From: a virus
DNA: 63,090 nucleotides
Virus record (IMG/VR): IMGVR_UViG_3300036398_001095
Location: 1-63,090 of that record
Direction: 5' to 3' (one strand)
The notes beneath the pieces are model-generated. The model was given only the letters and a program-made list of their open reading frames with translations. It was not told the origin of the DNA and searched no databases. Below, in pieces: positions 41,691-49,470 of the stretch. The position numbers were made by a program, and so were the translations under genes. How positions within the stretch are numbered: the stretch's first letter is position 1; the number at the start of each line of letters is the position of its first letter.

Positions 41691-42131
41691 ATGGAACAAC
41701 GCAAGCAGCAAATTATCGACAGCCTTTATCGCTGGATTAAGCAGCGCCCCGGCCTTGAATACGGGAATTACGGCGACATTTCAGCTTACCGATCAGAGCT
41801 TCGCGGCATCACTAAAGACCTACACCACGCCCGCGAAATGCTCGCCTACGTTAGCCGCCGCCCAAGCATTACGGCCGACGATTTGATTGAGTCCACCTTT
41901 CGCGCTTACAGTGCCCGCTTGAGCATACGCGAAGGCATAGAACGCGCTGAGGTTGAATACTGCGCCGGCCAATACTGGCCCACTGAATACCGTGCAGCCG
42001 TTTGTGCTGTCCTGTCCTCAGCGATTTGGTTTAGATTTGCTGAAGATATGACTTCCCCCACAGGCGAAGCCATACGCAAGGCCGCACGCCGTGAGCTTCC
42101 CCGATCAGTGGCGGCCCGGTGGTTTCGATGA
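41691..42131 (+). CDS. Early protein (146 aa), helical
   Basis: Start at 41691 behind the double-hairpin leader. EQRKQQIIDSLYRWIKQRPG, then EYCAGQYWPTEYRAAVCAVL and a basic C-terminal helix. Soluble, no recognised family. Confidence 0.6.
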   Translation: MEQRKQQIIDSLYRWIKQRPGLEYGNYGDISAYRSELRGITKDLHHAREMLAYVSRRPSITADDLIESTFRAYSARLSIREGIERAEVEYCAGQYWPTEYRAAVCAVLSSAIWFRFAEDMTSPTGEAIRKAARRELPRSVAARWFR

Positions 42132-42421
42132 ACACTCGCCCATTTTTCACCTTCGCACCCGCTGGAGACTTCGAGCGGGAATTTTTCCGACTGGTCGACG
42201 AGTACCGCGCTCGCAAGCCGCGCGGACTTTCGGGAACCATAGGCGAGAAAGGCAGCTTTCAGGTTTTCACGCCGCCGAAAACGACTCACCCGCTACTGTT
42301 CGCCGCGCAGATGGTTAGCCGCAAGGATTACAGGATAGCCGACCCCTACGGGCCCGCTGGTATGGTCGAATGTGAAGGCAACTTGTTGTTTTATGGGCTT
42401 GCGATACACTCGCCCGGATGA
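42128..42421 (+). CDS. Early protein (97 aa)
   Basis: NTRPFFTFAPAGDFEREFFR then SGTIGEKGSFQVFTPPKTTH. ATGA overlaps on both sides. Alpha/beta; no match recognised. Confidence 0.6.
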   Translation: MNTRPFFTFAPAGDFEREFFRLVDEYRARKPRGLSGTIGEKGSFQVFTPPKTTHPLLFAAQMVSRKDYRIADPYGPAGMVECEGNLLFYGLAIHSPG

Positions 42422-42618
42422 ATCCTTACATCGAGATGAACGAAGGCATGGCCGAGATTTTAGCGGCCCTGCCCGATCAATTCGAGCACCCAGCCACAGC
42501 CGCCGCCGCACTGGCAGCGGCTTTTGTCGTCCACTGCCGGCAGTGGGGCATACCCGACGAGACCGCGCAGACGCTTATCACCGCCGCTCTAGCTGATTAC
42601 ACACTGACGAAGCATTGA
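42418..42618 (+). CDS. Early protein (66 aa)
   Basis: NPYIEMNEGMAEILAALPDQ then TAAAALAAAFVVHCRQWGIP: small, mostly helical, with an Ala-rich hydrophobic stretch that could be buried or membrane-touching. It converges with the primase gene, overlapping its 3' end by 30 nt. No family is recognised. Confidence 0.6.
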   Translation: MNPYIEMNEGMAEILAALPDQFEHPATAAAALAAAFVVHCRQWGIPDETAQTLITAALADYTLTKH

Positions 42619-43371
42619 CCGCACCGCACCGAGACCCGCTCTCATATGCAGATCGTTTGCATCATCGCCAAGTGTAGGGCTCATGCACCACGGCAACCCG
42701 CTAGCCTTCGCAACCCGCTGACCCGTACCGCTCGCGTCATGATCGGCAACGATGCGCCCGCCCGTAATGCGTGCCACATGCGCCAGATTGCCCGCGCTGA
42801 AGCACACCACCACCCGCACATCAGAAAACCGCAACGCCGCTTGCACGCTAAGCCCGGTCGCGTAGCCTTCGACTAGCCATGGCTCCCGACCCCGACCGAG
42901 CACGAACACCGCGCCTTTCGCACGCGTGCCTGGTATGAAGCGCTTTTCACCACTGACTTGGATTCTCTGGGCGCCCACCACCCGCTGCGTATTTACATCC
43001 CTCATGGGTACGATCAGCTCTTCACCAACGACTAGCCCCTTCGCATCTGGGAATCCCTTGGCTTTCAGATAGGGATGCTGCGCCATGGTTGCCTTGTTGA
43101 TCAGCTCCTGCGCTTGCTTGGCCGCCCGTGCGTGCTTGATACGCTCTTCACTATCGTCAAAGCATTTGATGAACTGGCTGACCTTCTCGCCATACCGGGC
43201 AAACGATTCCATGGTTGCCCAGTTCTTCACCACTCCTGAGTTGCCATCAAAGATGTAAGCACCATTCCTCTTGCGTGGCTTGTCTACCGTGGGTACCCGG
43301 TGCCACCTGCCATCAGGTATGGCATGGTTGATAATCAGACCATGGGCCTGTGCGTGTGCAACAAAACTCAT
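42589..43371 (-). CDS. TOPRIM primase-like protein
   Basis: 260 residues. The TOPRIM domain has EPWLVEGYATGLSVQAAL (catalytic Glu), VVVCFSAGNLAHVA and GGRIVADHDASGTGQR (DxD-type metal site). The N-terminal half (FDGNSGVVKNWATMESFARY, PYLKAKGFPD) resembles the DUF7146-type phage primases. It likely makes primers at phage replication forks. The zinc-finger part is missing here and may be supplied by the small CxxC protein next to it. Confidence 0.8.
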   Translation of the reverse strand: MSFVAHAQAHGLIINHAIPDGRWHRVPTVDKPRKRNGAYIFDGNSGVVKNWATMESFARYGEKVSQFIKCFDDSEERIKHARAAKQAQELINKATMAQHPYLKAKGFPDAKGLVVGEELIVPMRDVNTQRVVGAQRIQVSGEKRFIPGTRAKGAVFVLGRGREPWLVEGYATGLSVQAALRFSDVRVVVCFSAGNLAHVARITGGRIVADHDASGTGQRVAKASGLPWCMSPTLGDDANDLHMRAGLGAVRSMLRQCVIS

Positions 43372-43583
43372 GTGTTCTTCTCCCGCAGCTTGATTTCTAT
43401 TTCTTTGGCAAACCTAAACTGCATCGGACCAGTGATGATTGCATCTGCTCTATACATGGCTTGCGTCACCTCATCGTCTGTCAGCCCAATCCATTCAGCT
43501 TTACAACAATGACCACACCTTGGACACTCAAAGTCATCAAGATATGACCTTGGCTTCTGGTGCATGTTGTGATCCCCGCTCAT
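43368..43583 (-). CDS. Small zinc-ribbon protein (71 aa)
   Basis: The start at 43583 overlaps the upstream stop (ATGA). CPRCGHCC near residue 21 followed by KAEWIGLTDDEVTQAMYRAD and a charged C-terminus. It may be a partner of the primase, whose own zinc domain is not seen; this is a guess from neighbour position. Confidence 0.6.
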   Translation of the reverse strand: MSGDHNMHQKPRSYLDDFECPRCGHCCKAEWIGLTDDEVTQAMYRADAIITGPMQFRFAKEIEIKLREKNT

Positions 43584-43756
43584 ACCTTCCCCCCAAGTAG
43601 TAGCCTCAATGAATCCATGACCCAGTACTTCGGGCCTGTCGTTATCCCCGCGGCGATACGCCATATCGATGACTGCGTTACACCAATTGACTTGGCAATC
43701 TGGTGATGCGTCATACCCCTAGCTTCCAACGCTCTCACTATTTCCTGTGGCGTCAT
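43580..43756 (-). CDS. Small helix-turn-helix regulator (58 aa)
   Basis: The ATG at 43756 follows AGGAGATTGG. TPQEIVRALEARGMTHHQIA KSIGVTQSSIWRIAAG reads as a Cro/C1-like HTH (two helices with GVTQSSIWR recognition helix). The stop overlaps the next start. Likely a DNA-binding regulator of this operon. Confidence 0.7.
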   Translation of the reverse strand: MTPQEIVRALEARGMTHHQIAKSIGVTQSSIWRIAAGITTGPKYWVMDSLRLLLGGKV

Positions 43757-45276
43757 ACCAATCTCCTGCCAAACTTACTCTTTGCATACTTGATGACCTG
43801 CTGCTTGATCTTGTTCTGTGTAACCATCCTTGGCTCCACAAAGATCGCCTCGTGAAACTTCCACTTAGGCCAATCCCCCGTCAGGTTCTTGTACTGGGCC
43901 TTGGCAAATCGCTCAGCCGCCGCAAGATCCCCACGCTTCCTGTCCTTGCTGATCTGCACAATCTCCCACCAAACAAGACGCTTATCCGACATCCAATCCG
44001 ATGACTTGGTGCCGCCAAACTCCACCATCTGGCCAGCCGTATTCAGTACATTGCTTGCAGACCTGCGCTCTGCCCCGCACGATGGGCACACCCGGCCGCG
44101 GAACATGTACCCGCACGCCGTGCATTTGATCTCTGCCTTCTCTTTCTCAGTGGGCTCCTTGCGTACCTTGGCGTCTAGCTTTCCATCCTCTAATTCCTGT
44201 ACGCCATGGGCAAATACCTCTACCTGATCCTCCCAGAACCGAGTGAGGTTGCCTGCGTGATCCAGCCACACAGCGAAGTCCTTGCCGGGATGCGGGCGCA
44301 TAACCCTGCCCATCTGTTGAATGTGACCCGATAATGATTTTCTATATGGCCTGGCACATACACCGATTTTAATATCTGTAACATCAAATCCTTTTGCCAG
44401 CGCTTCACAAGATATTAATCCGATAATATCGCTGTCAGGTTTTCTGAACTCATCAATTAATTCCCTGCGTCGTTCGTTATTACCATCTTTATAACTGATC
44501 TGCTGAAAGTTATAACCCCTCTGTGCAAACTCTCTGCATAATTCCTCACCGTGTGCAACGGTTGCGCTAAATACAATGGTTTTAACTGGGCCATTAAAAT
44601 GTTTATTGGTAGCCTCGATCCACTCAGAGACGACATCGCCAACGATCTCAACCCCTTGTTTTTCCATGTCTTTTTCTGCCCACTCGCCATCGAACTTAAC
44701 CGCGGCGCCACGCATATCCATCTCAGACTTCGCTACAAACATTTTAACGGGCACTAACCAACCGTCATTAATTAGTTTATCGGTTGTCGTGCTATTTACT
44801 ACGTTAGTAAATATCTTTGATAATCCTTTTGTAAATGGCGTTGCAGTTAATCCAACAACAATTGCATCAGGATATTTTTCAATCGCATTAATTACTGAAC
44901 GGTGTAATACATGCGCTTCATCTACCACTATAAGCTTTGGAGCGTTATCTATCTTGCGTCTTGCCAATGTCTGTGCGGATATAACCTGCACATATTCATA
45001 TGGACGCCAGCGCCAGTGATCCGCCTGTATGACGCCATGAGGTACGCCATACCTATCCAGTGTTGTACTGGTCTGGTCTACCAGTGACACCCGATCGCAT
45101 ATGAACCAAGCTACGTTCTGCTTGGCCCTTGCTTCGTTCAGTAAGTAGCTGGCACTTACAGTCTTGCCCGCTCCGGTGGGCGCCACCAGGATCTGTGACC
45201 GGTGCCCTTTACGGACACCATCACGTAGCTCATCCAGTGCTTTGATTTGGTAGTCACGCAGACTTTCGATCAGCAT
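43753..45276 (-). CDS. SF2 DNA helicase
   Basis: 507 residues. Motif I is LVAPTGAGKTVSAS (residues about 30-43), motif II DEAH (VVDEAHVLHRSV), motif III GLTATPF and motif VI QQMGRVMRPHPG. The C-terminus has a zinc finger CTACGYMFRGRVCPSCG. It resembles phage RAD3/UvsW-type replication-repair helicases. It sits between the ParB-like and primase genes, with a 23-nt overlap upstream, so it is probably part of the replication module. Confidence 0.9.
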   Translation of the reverse strand: MLIESLRDYQIKALDELRDGVRKGHRSQILVAPTGAGKTVSASYLLNEARAKQNVAWFICDRVSLVDQTSTTLDRYGVPHGVIQADHWRWRPYEYVQVISAQTLARRKIDNAPKLIVVDEAHVLHRSVINAIEKYPDAIVVGLTATPFTKGLSKIFTNVVNSTTTDKLINDGWLVPVKMFVAKSEMDMRGAAVKFDGEWAEKDMEKQGVEIVGDVVSEWIEATNKHFNGPVKTIVFSATVAHGEELCREFAQRGYNFQQISYKDGNNERRRELIDEFRKPDSDIIGLISCEALAKGFDVTDIKIGVCARPYRKSLSGHIQQMGRVMRPHPGKDFAVWLDHAGNLTRFWEDQVEVFAHGVQELEDGKLDAKVRKEPTEKEKAEIKCTACGYMFRGRVCPSCGAERRSASNVLNTAGQMVEFGGTKSSDWMSDKRLVWWEIVQISKDRKRGDLAAAERFAKAQYKNLTGDWPKWKFHEAIFVEPRMVTQNKIKQQVIKYAKSKFGRRLV

Positions 45277-46072
45277 GTTTCTTCCAATACATGACTTGTT
45301 TCTTAAGCTCGGCGCACTCCCGCTGCCACTTGTCCCGGGCCTCGGTAAGGTTGTCGATCGTGGACTGCATCTGCTTCATGGTCTGGTAGTGCTCTGTATC
45401 CCTGAGCGCTGTAAGGATCGTGACTTCCTTGGCCAGCTCTTGGTAGTTATCAAGGATCTCTTGGTACTGCTCATTCAGCTCGTCATAGGCCACCTTCAGG
45501 GCGTCATACTTGTCCTGTGCCACGGCTGACTTCAAGACAGGCTTAACGGGCGCTGGAGGCACGTTCTCTGGCTCTTCCTTATCTACCGCCCTGATCGCCT
45601 CTGAAAGGCTCATAGCCCCTTTCTTGACCGCCTCAATGACCTCCTGGTCGCCTGACTGTGCAACCTTCTTGGCCCGCTCTACCGATCGCTTACCTACTCC
45701 AGCACGCTTAGCCATCTCATCTGAGGTAATTCCGCCAGCTGGCGGAATTTGATACTTTCGTAGGGGGGTACCCACGCCTGCCCATGTGCTGCAAGTGACC
45801 ACGGCCATGGCTTTTTGTGCTGGTGATAGATGGCGGCGATGAAGGTTCAGGTCGATGACATAGGCCACTGGGTCTTTGCCATCGTATTCATGGAAGGATG
45901 GATTGATGTCCAGCTGTAAGCAGGCACGGAACCGGTGCCATCCGTCCAGGATCTTGTTCTCGTATGTGGTGATGGGTTCACGCTGCCCGTGGGCTTTGAT
46001 GGATTCCAATAGGTCTTGGAAGTCCTCATCGGGCATGTCAGGGAATGCTGCTGATAACTGGTGTCTTTCCAT
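45254..46072 (-). CDS. ParB-like nuclease-domain protein with in-frame palindromic element
   Basis: 272 residues. ParB/Spo0J-like domain: FQDLLESIKAHGQREPITTY, then ILDGWHRFRACLQLDINPSF (the GxHR-type motif) and VIDLNLHRRHLSPAQKAMAV. The palindromic insertion, KYQIPPAGGIT at residues 106-116, lies exactly between this domain and the HTH (SDEMAKRAGVGKRSVERAKK). The C-terminus is a long coiled coil. The ATG at 46072 follows AGAGAGAG. It is the first gene after the guide array and may be cotranscribed with it. Confidence 0.85.
   Translation of the reverse strand: MERHQLSAAFPDMPDEDFQDLLESIKAHGQREPITTYENKILDGWHRFRACLQLDINPSFHEYDGKDPVAYVIDLNLHRRHLSPAQKAMAVVTCSTWAGVGTPLRKYQIPPAGGITSDEMAKRAGVGKRSVERAKKVAQSGDQEVIEAVKKGAMSLSEAIRAVDKEEPENVPPAPVKPVLKSAVAQDKYDALKVAYDELNEQYQEILDNYQELAKEVTILTALRDTEHYQTMKQMQSTIDNLTEARDKWQRECAELKKQVMYWKKHADRKSA
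45726..45765 (-). repeat. Palindromic in-frame element, copy 4 (in parB-like gene)
   Basis: Core CCGCCAGCTGGCGG at 45732-45745 with perfect AATT arms, then TGATACTTTCGTAGGG on the plus strand. The minus-strand reading in the ParB-like protein is KYQIPPAGGIT. Confidence 0.92.
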
Positions 46073-46089
46073 ATCTCTCTCTTAGTTAA

Positions 46090-47603
46090 TGACGCTCGGT
46101 GACTTTGGTGCTCACGATTTTTTTGACTCACTTCGTTGGCTTGGTTCTCTCAGCGATGGTGGTTCGTTCGTGTACTTTGGTTCTCTCAGCCTGGCTGACT
46201 CACTTCTCTATCCCGGTTCTCTTACCTGCGTTGGTTCGTTCTAGCTCCCTGGGTCTCTCGGCAGTTGCGACTCACTCTCTTACGGTGGATCTCTCACAAA
46301 TAGTGGTTCGTTCGCGTGATTTGGTTCTCTCAGTTTGCATGACTCACTCTCATACCAAGGTTCTATCGCAATCTCTGGTTCGTTCTGGACGATTGGTTCT
46401 CTCTCTTTTTCTGACTCGCTCGGCCGAATTGGTGCTCTTGGCCAACTTGGCTCACTCTCGATTTATGGTTCTCTTCCATTGCTTGGTTCGTTTACAACTT
46501 GTGGTTCTCTCCGTTAACTTGACTCACTCTGGGCGGATGGTGCTCTGGGCTCGAGTGGTTCACTCCAGGGGGATGGTTCTCTCGGGGGGCATGGTTCACT
46601 TGACCGATTAGGTTCTCTCTTCGCTCTAGGTTCGTTCGGCTGACCCGGTTCTTTCTGCGTCGATGACTCACTTGCCAGTCATGGTTCTCTCTAAATCGGT
46701 GGTTCGTTCGGCTGACTCGGTTCTATTCGCGTCGATGACTCACTTCCCGGCAATGGTTCTCTTGCTTGTTTAGGTTCGTTCCTGTTGGCAGGCTCTCTTA
46801 CCCGACATGACTCACTCTATCAACGGTAAAACTATCAGTGGTCTTGGTTCGTTCTGGTGCATTGGTTCTCTCTCGCATGTTGACTCGTTCACCTGCCTTG
46901 GTTCTCTCGGCAACATTGACTCGCTCTGCATATATGGTTCTCTCACGATGACTGACTCGTTCACGATGCGTGGTTCTCTTGGGCGCTATGACTCGTTCGC
47001 ATGAATTGGTTCTATCGGCTTCATTGACTCACTTCCTCAGCATGGTGCTCTTTATACCCCTGGCTCGTTCTGCGTGTATGGTTCTCTCGCTTTTAGTGAC
47101 TCGTTCTGCCACATTGGTTCTCTCTGGACGGATAACTCGTTTGATCTCCTTGGTTCTCTCGATGCTTGTGACTCGTTCTCGTGATATGGGTATCTCGGGC
47201 TTCTTGACTCGTTCGAGACCATTGGTTCTCTCAGCGTTCATGACTCGTTTGCCTCATATGGTTCTCTTCCATCCGCTGACTCGTTCGTGTCATATGGTTC
47301 TCTTCTCGCTATTGACTCGTTCCAAAACCCTGGTTCTCTCTTCACTGTTGACTCGTTCTGACTGATTGGTTCTCTCTTCAAAAATGACTCGTTCTCGCTA
47401 TATGGCGCTCTCGCAACTGATGACTCGTTCTCATGGGCTGGTTCTCTCTTGAAATTTGACTCGTTCGCTTTTGCTGGGCCTCTTTTGTCCTTTGACTCGT
47501 TCTCTTCTGTTGGTTCTCTCGCGCCGAATGACTCGTTCTATGGTTTTGGTTCTATCTTGTTCGATGACTCACTCAATCCATTTGGTGCTCTTGCAGAGCT
47601 TGG
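46090..47603 (-). repeat. TIGR (tandem interspaced guide RNA) array
   Basis: 83 ten-base cores occur at an exact 18-nt period from 46106 to 47583, with one +1-nt slip at 46826-46836. Cores alternate between type A (TGGTTCTCTC) and type B (TGACTCACTC, TGGTTCGTTC or TGACTCGTTC); between them are 8-nt variable spacers. The A-B pair is 36 nt, the reported tigRNA size. Stops fall in every frame, so it is not a protein repeat. A degenerate core lies near 46090 and a partial core abuts the tas stop codon at 47601. The minus-strand cores read GAGAGAACCA and GAACGAGTCA. Transcription probably runs on the minus strand from the tas operon. Confidence 0.93.
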
Positions 47604-48398
47604 TTAAACAGGTGAAGGTATGAAATGAGCATGGCCCATGTGTGCAATCGGATAAGGCAGCGGCGGCTTCGTACCAAAGTGCGTCTCATACCATGCGCCA
47701 TGGAGATGGCTCAGGAATAGCTTGACCGCATACCTTCTTGCCCTTGCATCGATCTGGCCCGGTGGCAGTACGCCATTGGACAGATGCTTAAAAGCTTCCG
47801 TGGTCTTGCCTACCTTCTCCTTCAGTTGCTCGGCCAGTTCCTTGTTATCACCACGCTCATTGCGGGCGATCTCAAAGTTCTTGCGCTCCCTGTAAATGTG
47901 ACCGTAGTAGCAGTCATCACGGCCAGAGAATTTCATGAAGGATTGGCCGGCCTTCCAGCAAAGCGTCTTCAGTCCTGCATTCCATGGGCGCTTCTGTCCC
48001 TTCTCCCATTTGCTTGTGGGATCTAATCCAGCATAGCGCCAGATATGCCCAACGGTAGGAGCCTTCTCAATATCAATGTGCGCTAACAGCCCCGCGGAAA
48101 TGACCGGGCCGATGCCAACGATCTGACGCATCCATGCACCCATGACATGCGACTCAGTGTAGGAATCAAGCGCCTTCTTGATCTGCTCTTCCAGCCCCTT
48201 GGATTGGGATGCTAGCCAGCCGATCACTGCATTGGGCTCCATGGATTCATCCAGCGCCCGGACTTGGTTGGTGGAGCGCTTACGGTCTTCTTGGGCGATG
48301 TAGTAGTAATCGACCAGGAATCTTGCCTCATCATCAGACAGCTTGGCGGCTGCGACTTTAAGGTCTTTGGTCAGCTTCATGATTGGTTCTAAGTTCAT
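47604..48398 (-). CDS. tas: Tas protein (nuclease-less, TasA-like): IS110/Nop-like RNA-binding protein
   Basis: 264 residues. Helical N-terminus with coiled coil (residues 10-90). MRQIVGIGPVISAGLLAHI (90-108) and GHIWRYAGLDPTSKWEKGQK (117-136) with PWNAGLKTLCWKAGQSF are the IS116/IS110-type C-terminal transposase pattern, a fold related to box C/D snoRNP Nop proteins. ARARRYAVKLFLSHLHGAWY (218-237) is the closing helix. There is no DEDD, HNH or RuvC domain, so it should bind guides and DNA without cutting alone. The start overlaps the wHTH gene by 4 nt; its stop touches the array. Confidence 0.88.
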   Translation of the reverse strand: MNLEPIMKLTKDLKVAAAKLSDDEARFLVDYYYIAQEDRKRSTNQVRALDESMEPNAVIGWLASQSKGLEEQIKKALDSYTESHVMGAWMRQIVGIGPVISAGLLAHIDIEKAPTVGHIWRYAGLDPTSKWEKGQKRPWNAGLKTLCWKAGQSFMKFSGRDDCYYGHIYRERKNFEIARNERGDNKELAEQLKEKVGKTTEAFKHLSNGVLPPGQIDARARRYAVKLFLSHLHGAWYETHFGTKPPLPYPIAHMGHAHFIPSPV

Positions 48399-48664
48399 AG
48401 TTTCCCCGCTAGGTTGAATGGGTCATGCCAACTAAATTGTTTATAGGTGTAAAGCAACTGATTAAATCGGACCGGGTGTTTGGTTGCTGTGACATAACCA
48501 AGCCCAGTCAGTAAACGCAAACGCTCTGCCGCCGTGGTTCTTGAGACGCCAAAGTGTTTTGCAGCATCCTCTGACGTGAAAGGTTCTTTACGTTCCTTTA
48601 TCCACGCCAGATAAGATTCATCGATGGGTTTCACTACTACCCCCTTGCCAAGTACCACGCCCAT
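48395..48664 (-). CDS. Winged-helix DNA-binding protein (89 aa)
   Basis: Residues about 15-70 form a winged helix: YLAWIKERKEPFTSEDAAKH, FGVSRTTAAERLRLLTGLGY, VTATKHPVRFNQLLYTY. It resembles MarR/ArsR-like or Tas-operon regulators. The gene is directly upstream of tas with ATGA coupling. It may control the operon or assist the guide complex; this is inferred. Confidence 0.75.
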   Translation of the reverse strand: MGVVLGKGVVVKPIDESYLAWIKERKEPFTSEDAAKHFGVSRTTAAERLRLLTGLGYVTATKHPVRFNQLLYTYKQFSWHDPFNLAGKL

Positions 48665-48807
48665 CGGCGCTTCTTGGCGATCATTTCTAAGTAACGCTTG
48701 ATGTAGGTTTTGATTTCAACGCCTAACGCCTTGGCGTAAAGCACGTCCGCCCGTGACACGATGATCTTGCCTACCCTGTCTTCACCTCTCACTTTGCGAA
48801 CTTTCAT
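48637..48807 (-). CDS. Small basic protein (56 aa)
   Basis: The start at 48807 overlaps the previous stop. KVRKVRGEDRVGKIIVSRAD then VEIKTYIKRYLEMIAKKRRW: basic helical. ADVLYAKALGV is found in other phage small proteins. No function is known. Confidence 0.65.
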   Translation of the reverse strand: MKVRKVRGEDRVGKIIVSRADVLYAKALGVEIKTYIKRYLEMIAKKRRWAWYLARG

Positions 48808-49016
48808 GCTTGCCCCCTTGCTCGTATGGCAGCGGCGCACCACGTTGCCAATACATCTTGACCTTCGTACTCGGTGTCGATGTCCTCACACGCCTTCGCA
48901 CACGCCTCACGCTCGGCAGCGGCAATGATGGTGGCGAACTCTGCGAGTGACTCTGCGGTAAAAGCATAAATGCCGTACTCGTTCCTCGCCATGCGGATGA
49001 TTTCGTCGCGATTCAT
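48804..49016 (-). CDS. Small conserved phage protein (70 aa), REACAxACE type
   Basis: NRDEIIRMARNEYGIYAFTA, then FATIIAAAEREACAKACEDI and WCAAAIRARGQ. It is paralogous to the next gene upstream. Proteins of this type appear beside Eaa1/Ead-like accessory genes in many proteobacterial phages. Function unknown. Confidence 0.7.
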   Translation of the reverse strand: MNRDEIIRMARNEYGIYAFTAESLAEFATIIAAAEREACAKACEDIDTEYEGQDVLATWCAAAIRARGQA

Positions 49017-49270
49017 GTGTTTCCCCTTGCTCGTATGGCGGTGGTGCACTGTCTTGCACCGCTTGCCATTCCTTGATCTTCTGGATATGCAAACTTGTCC
49101 CAAAGTTCTTCGGCTCGTGATTCAACTTCTTCACACGCCTCCGCACACGCCCTACGTTCATGCTCAGCAACAAGGGCAGCGAAGCGTGTTACAGAGCCTA
49201 GTGGCTTTTCGTCAGATCCGTAAGCCAATCCAGCCTCCCGCGCAAGCTTGATGATGTCTTGGTGGTCCAT
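49013..49270 (-). CDS. Small conserved phage protein (85 aa), paralogue of 48804-49016
   Basis: DHQDIIKLAREAGLAYGSDE, then FAALVAEHERRACAEACEEV and CTTAIRARGN. The same helix-AExxACAxAC-helix layout as its neighbour suggests tandem duplication. ATGA overlaps on both sides. Confidence 0.7.
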   Translation of the reverse strand: MDHQDIIKLAREAGLAYGSDEKPLGSVTRFAALVAEHERRACAEACEEVESRAEELWDKFAYPEDQGMASGARQCTTAIRARGNT

Positions 49271-49392
49271 CAGAACGGCGCCTCTTCAATAGGCTCCTCG
49301 GCCACGGGTTGCTTCTCAAGCACCTCTCCGTCTTCGCAGTAGTGGTACTTAAATGGCCATTTATCGCCAAGCTGTTTGATGATTTCGTCCAT
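49270..49392 (-). CDS. Small acidic protein (40 aa) at operon start
   Basis: AAGGAGATAACC lies directly before the ATG at 49392. DEIIKQLGDKWPFKYHYCED then GEVLEKQPVAEEPIEEAPF. The stop overlaps the next start (ATGA). It is probably the first gene of the tas operon. An inverted repeat ACCGTTC...GAACGGT (49447-49471) separates it from the HNH gene. Confidence 0.7.
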   Translation of the reverse strand: MDEIIKQLGDKWPFKYHYCEDGEVLEKQPVAEEPIEEAPF

Positions 49393-49470
49393 GGTTATCT
49401 CCTTGTCGGTAGGAGTATTTAACCACAGTTTTATGCGTTTGTGCATACCGTTCGTCAGGTCGATGAACGG

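Noticed and set aside
46099-47365. Array read as a protein with hexapeptide repeats (for example ERTxxx/ERVxxx on the minus strand)
   Set aside because: The 18-nt period is divisible by 3, so long open stretches arise by chance; but stops fall in spacers in every frame and none spans the array. Spacer bases show no codon bias.
46090-47603. CRISPR array
   Set aside because: Repeats of 10 nt and spacers of 8 nt are far too short, two repeat types alternate, and no cas genes are near.
47604-48398. Active IS110-family insertion sequence
   Set aside because: The N-terminal DEDD/RuvC-like catalytic domain is missing, and the gene sits in a coupled phage operon; no element ends are visible.
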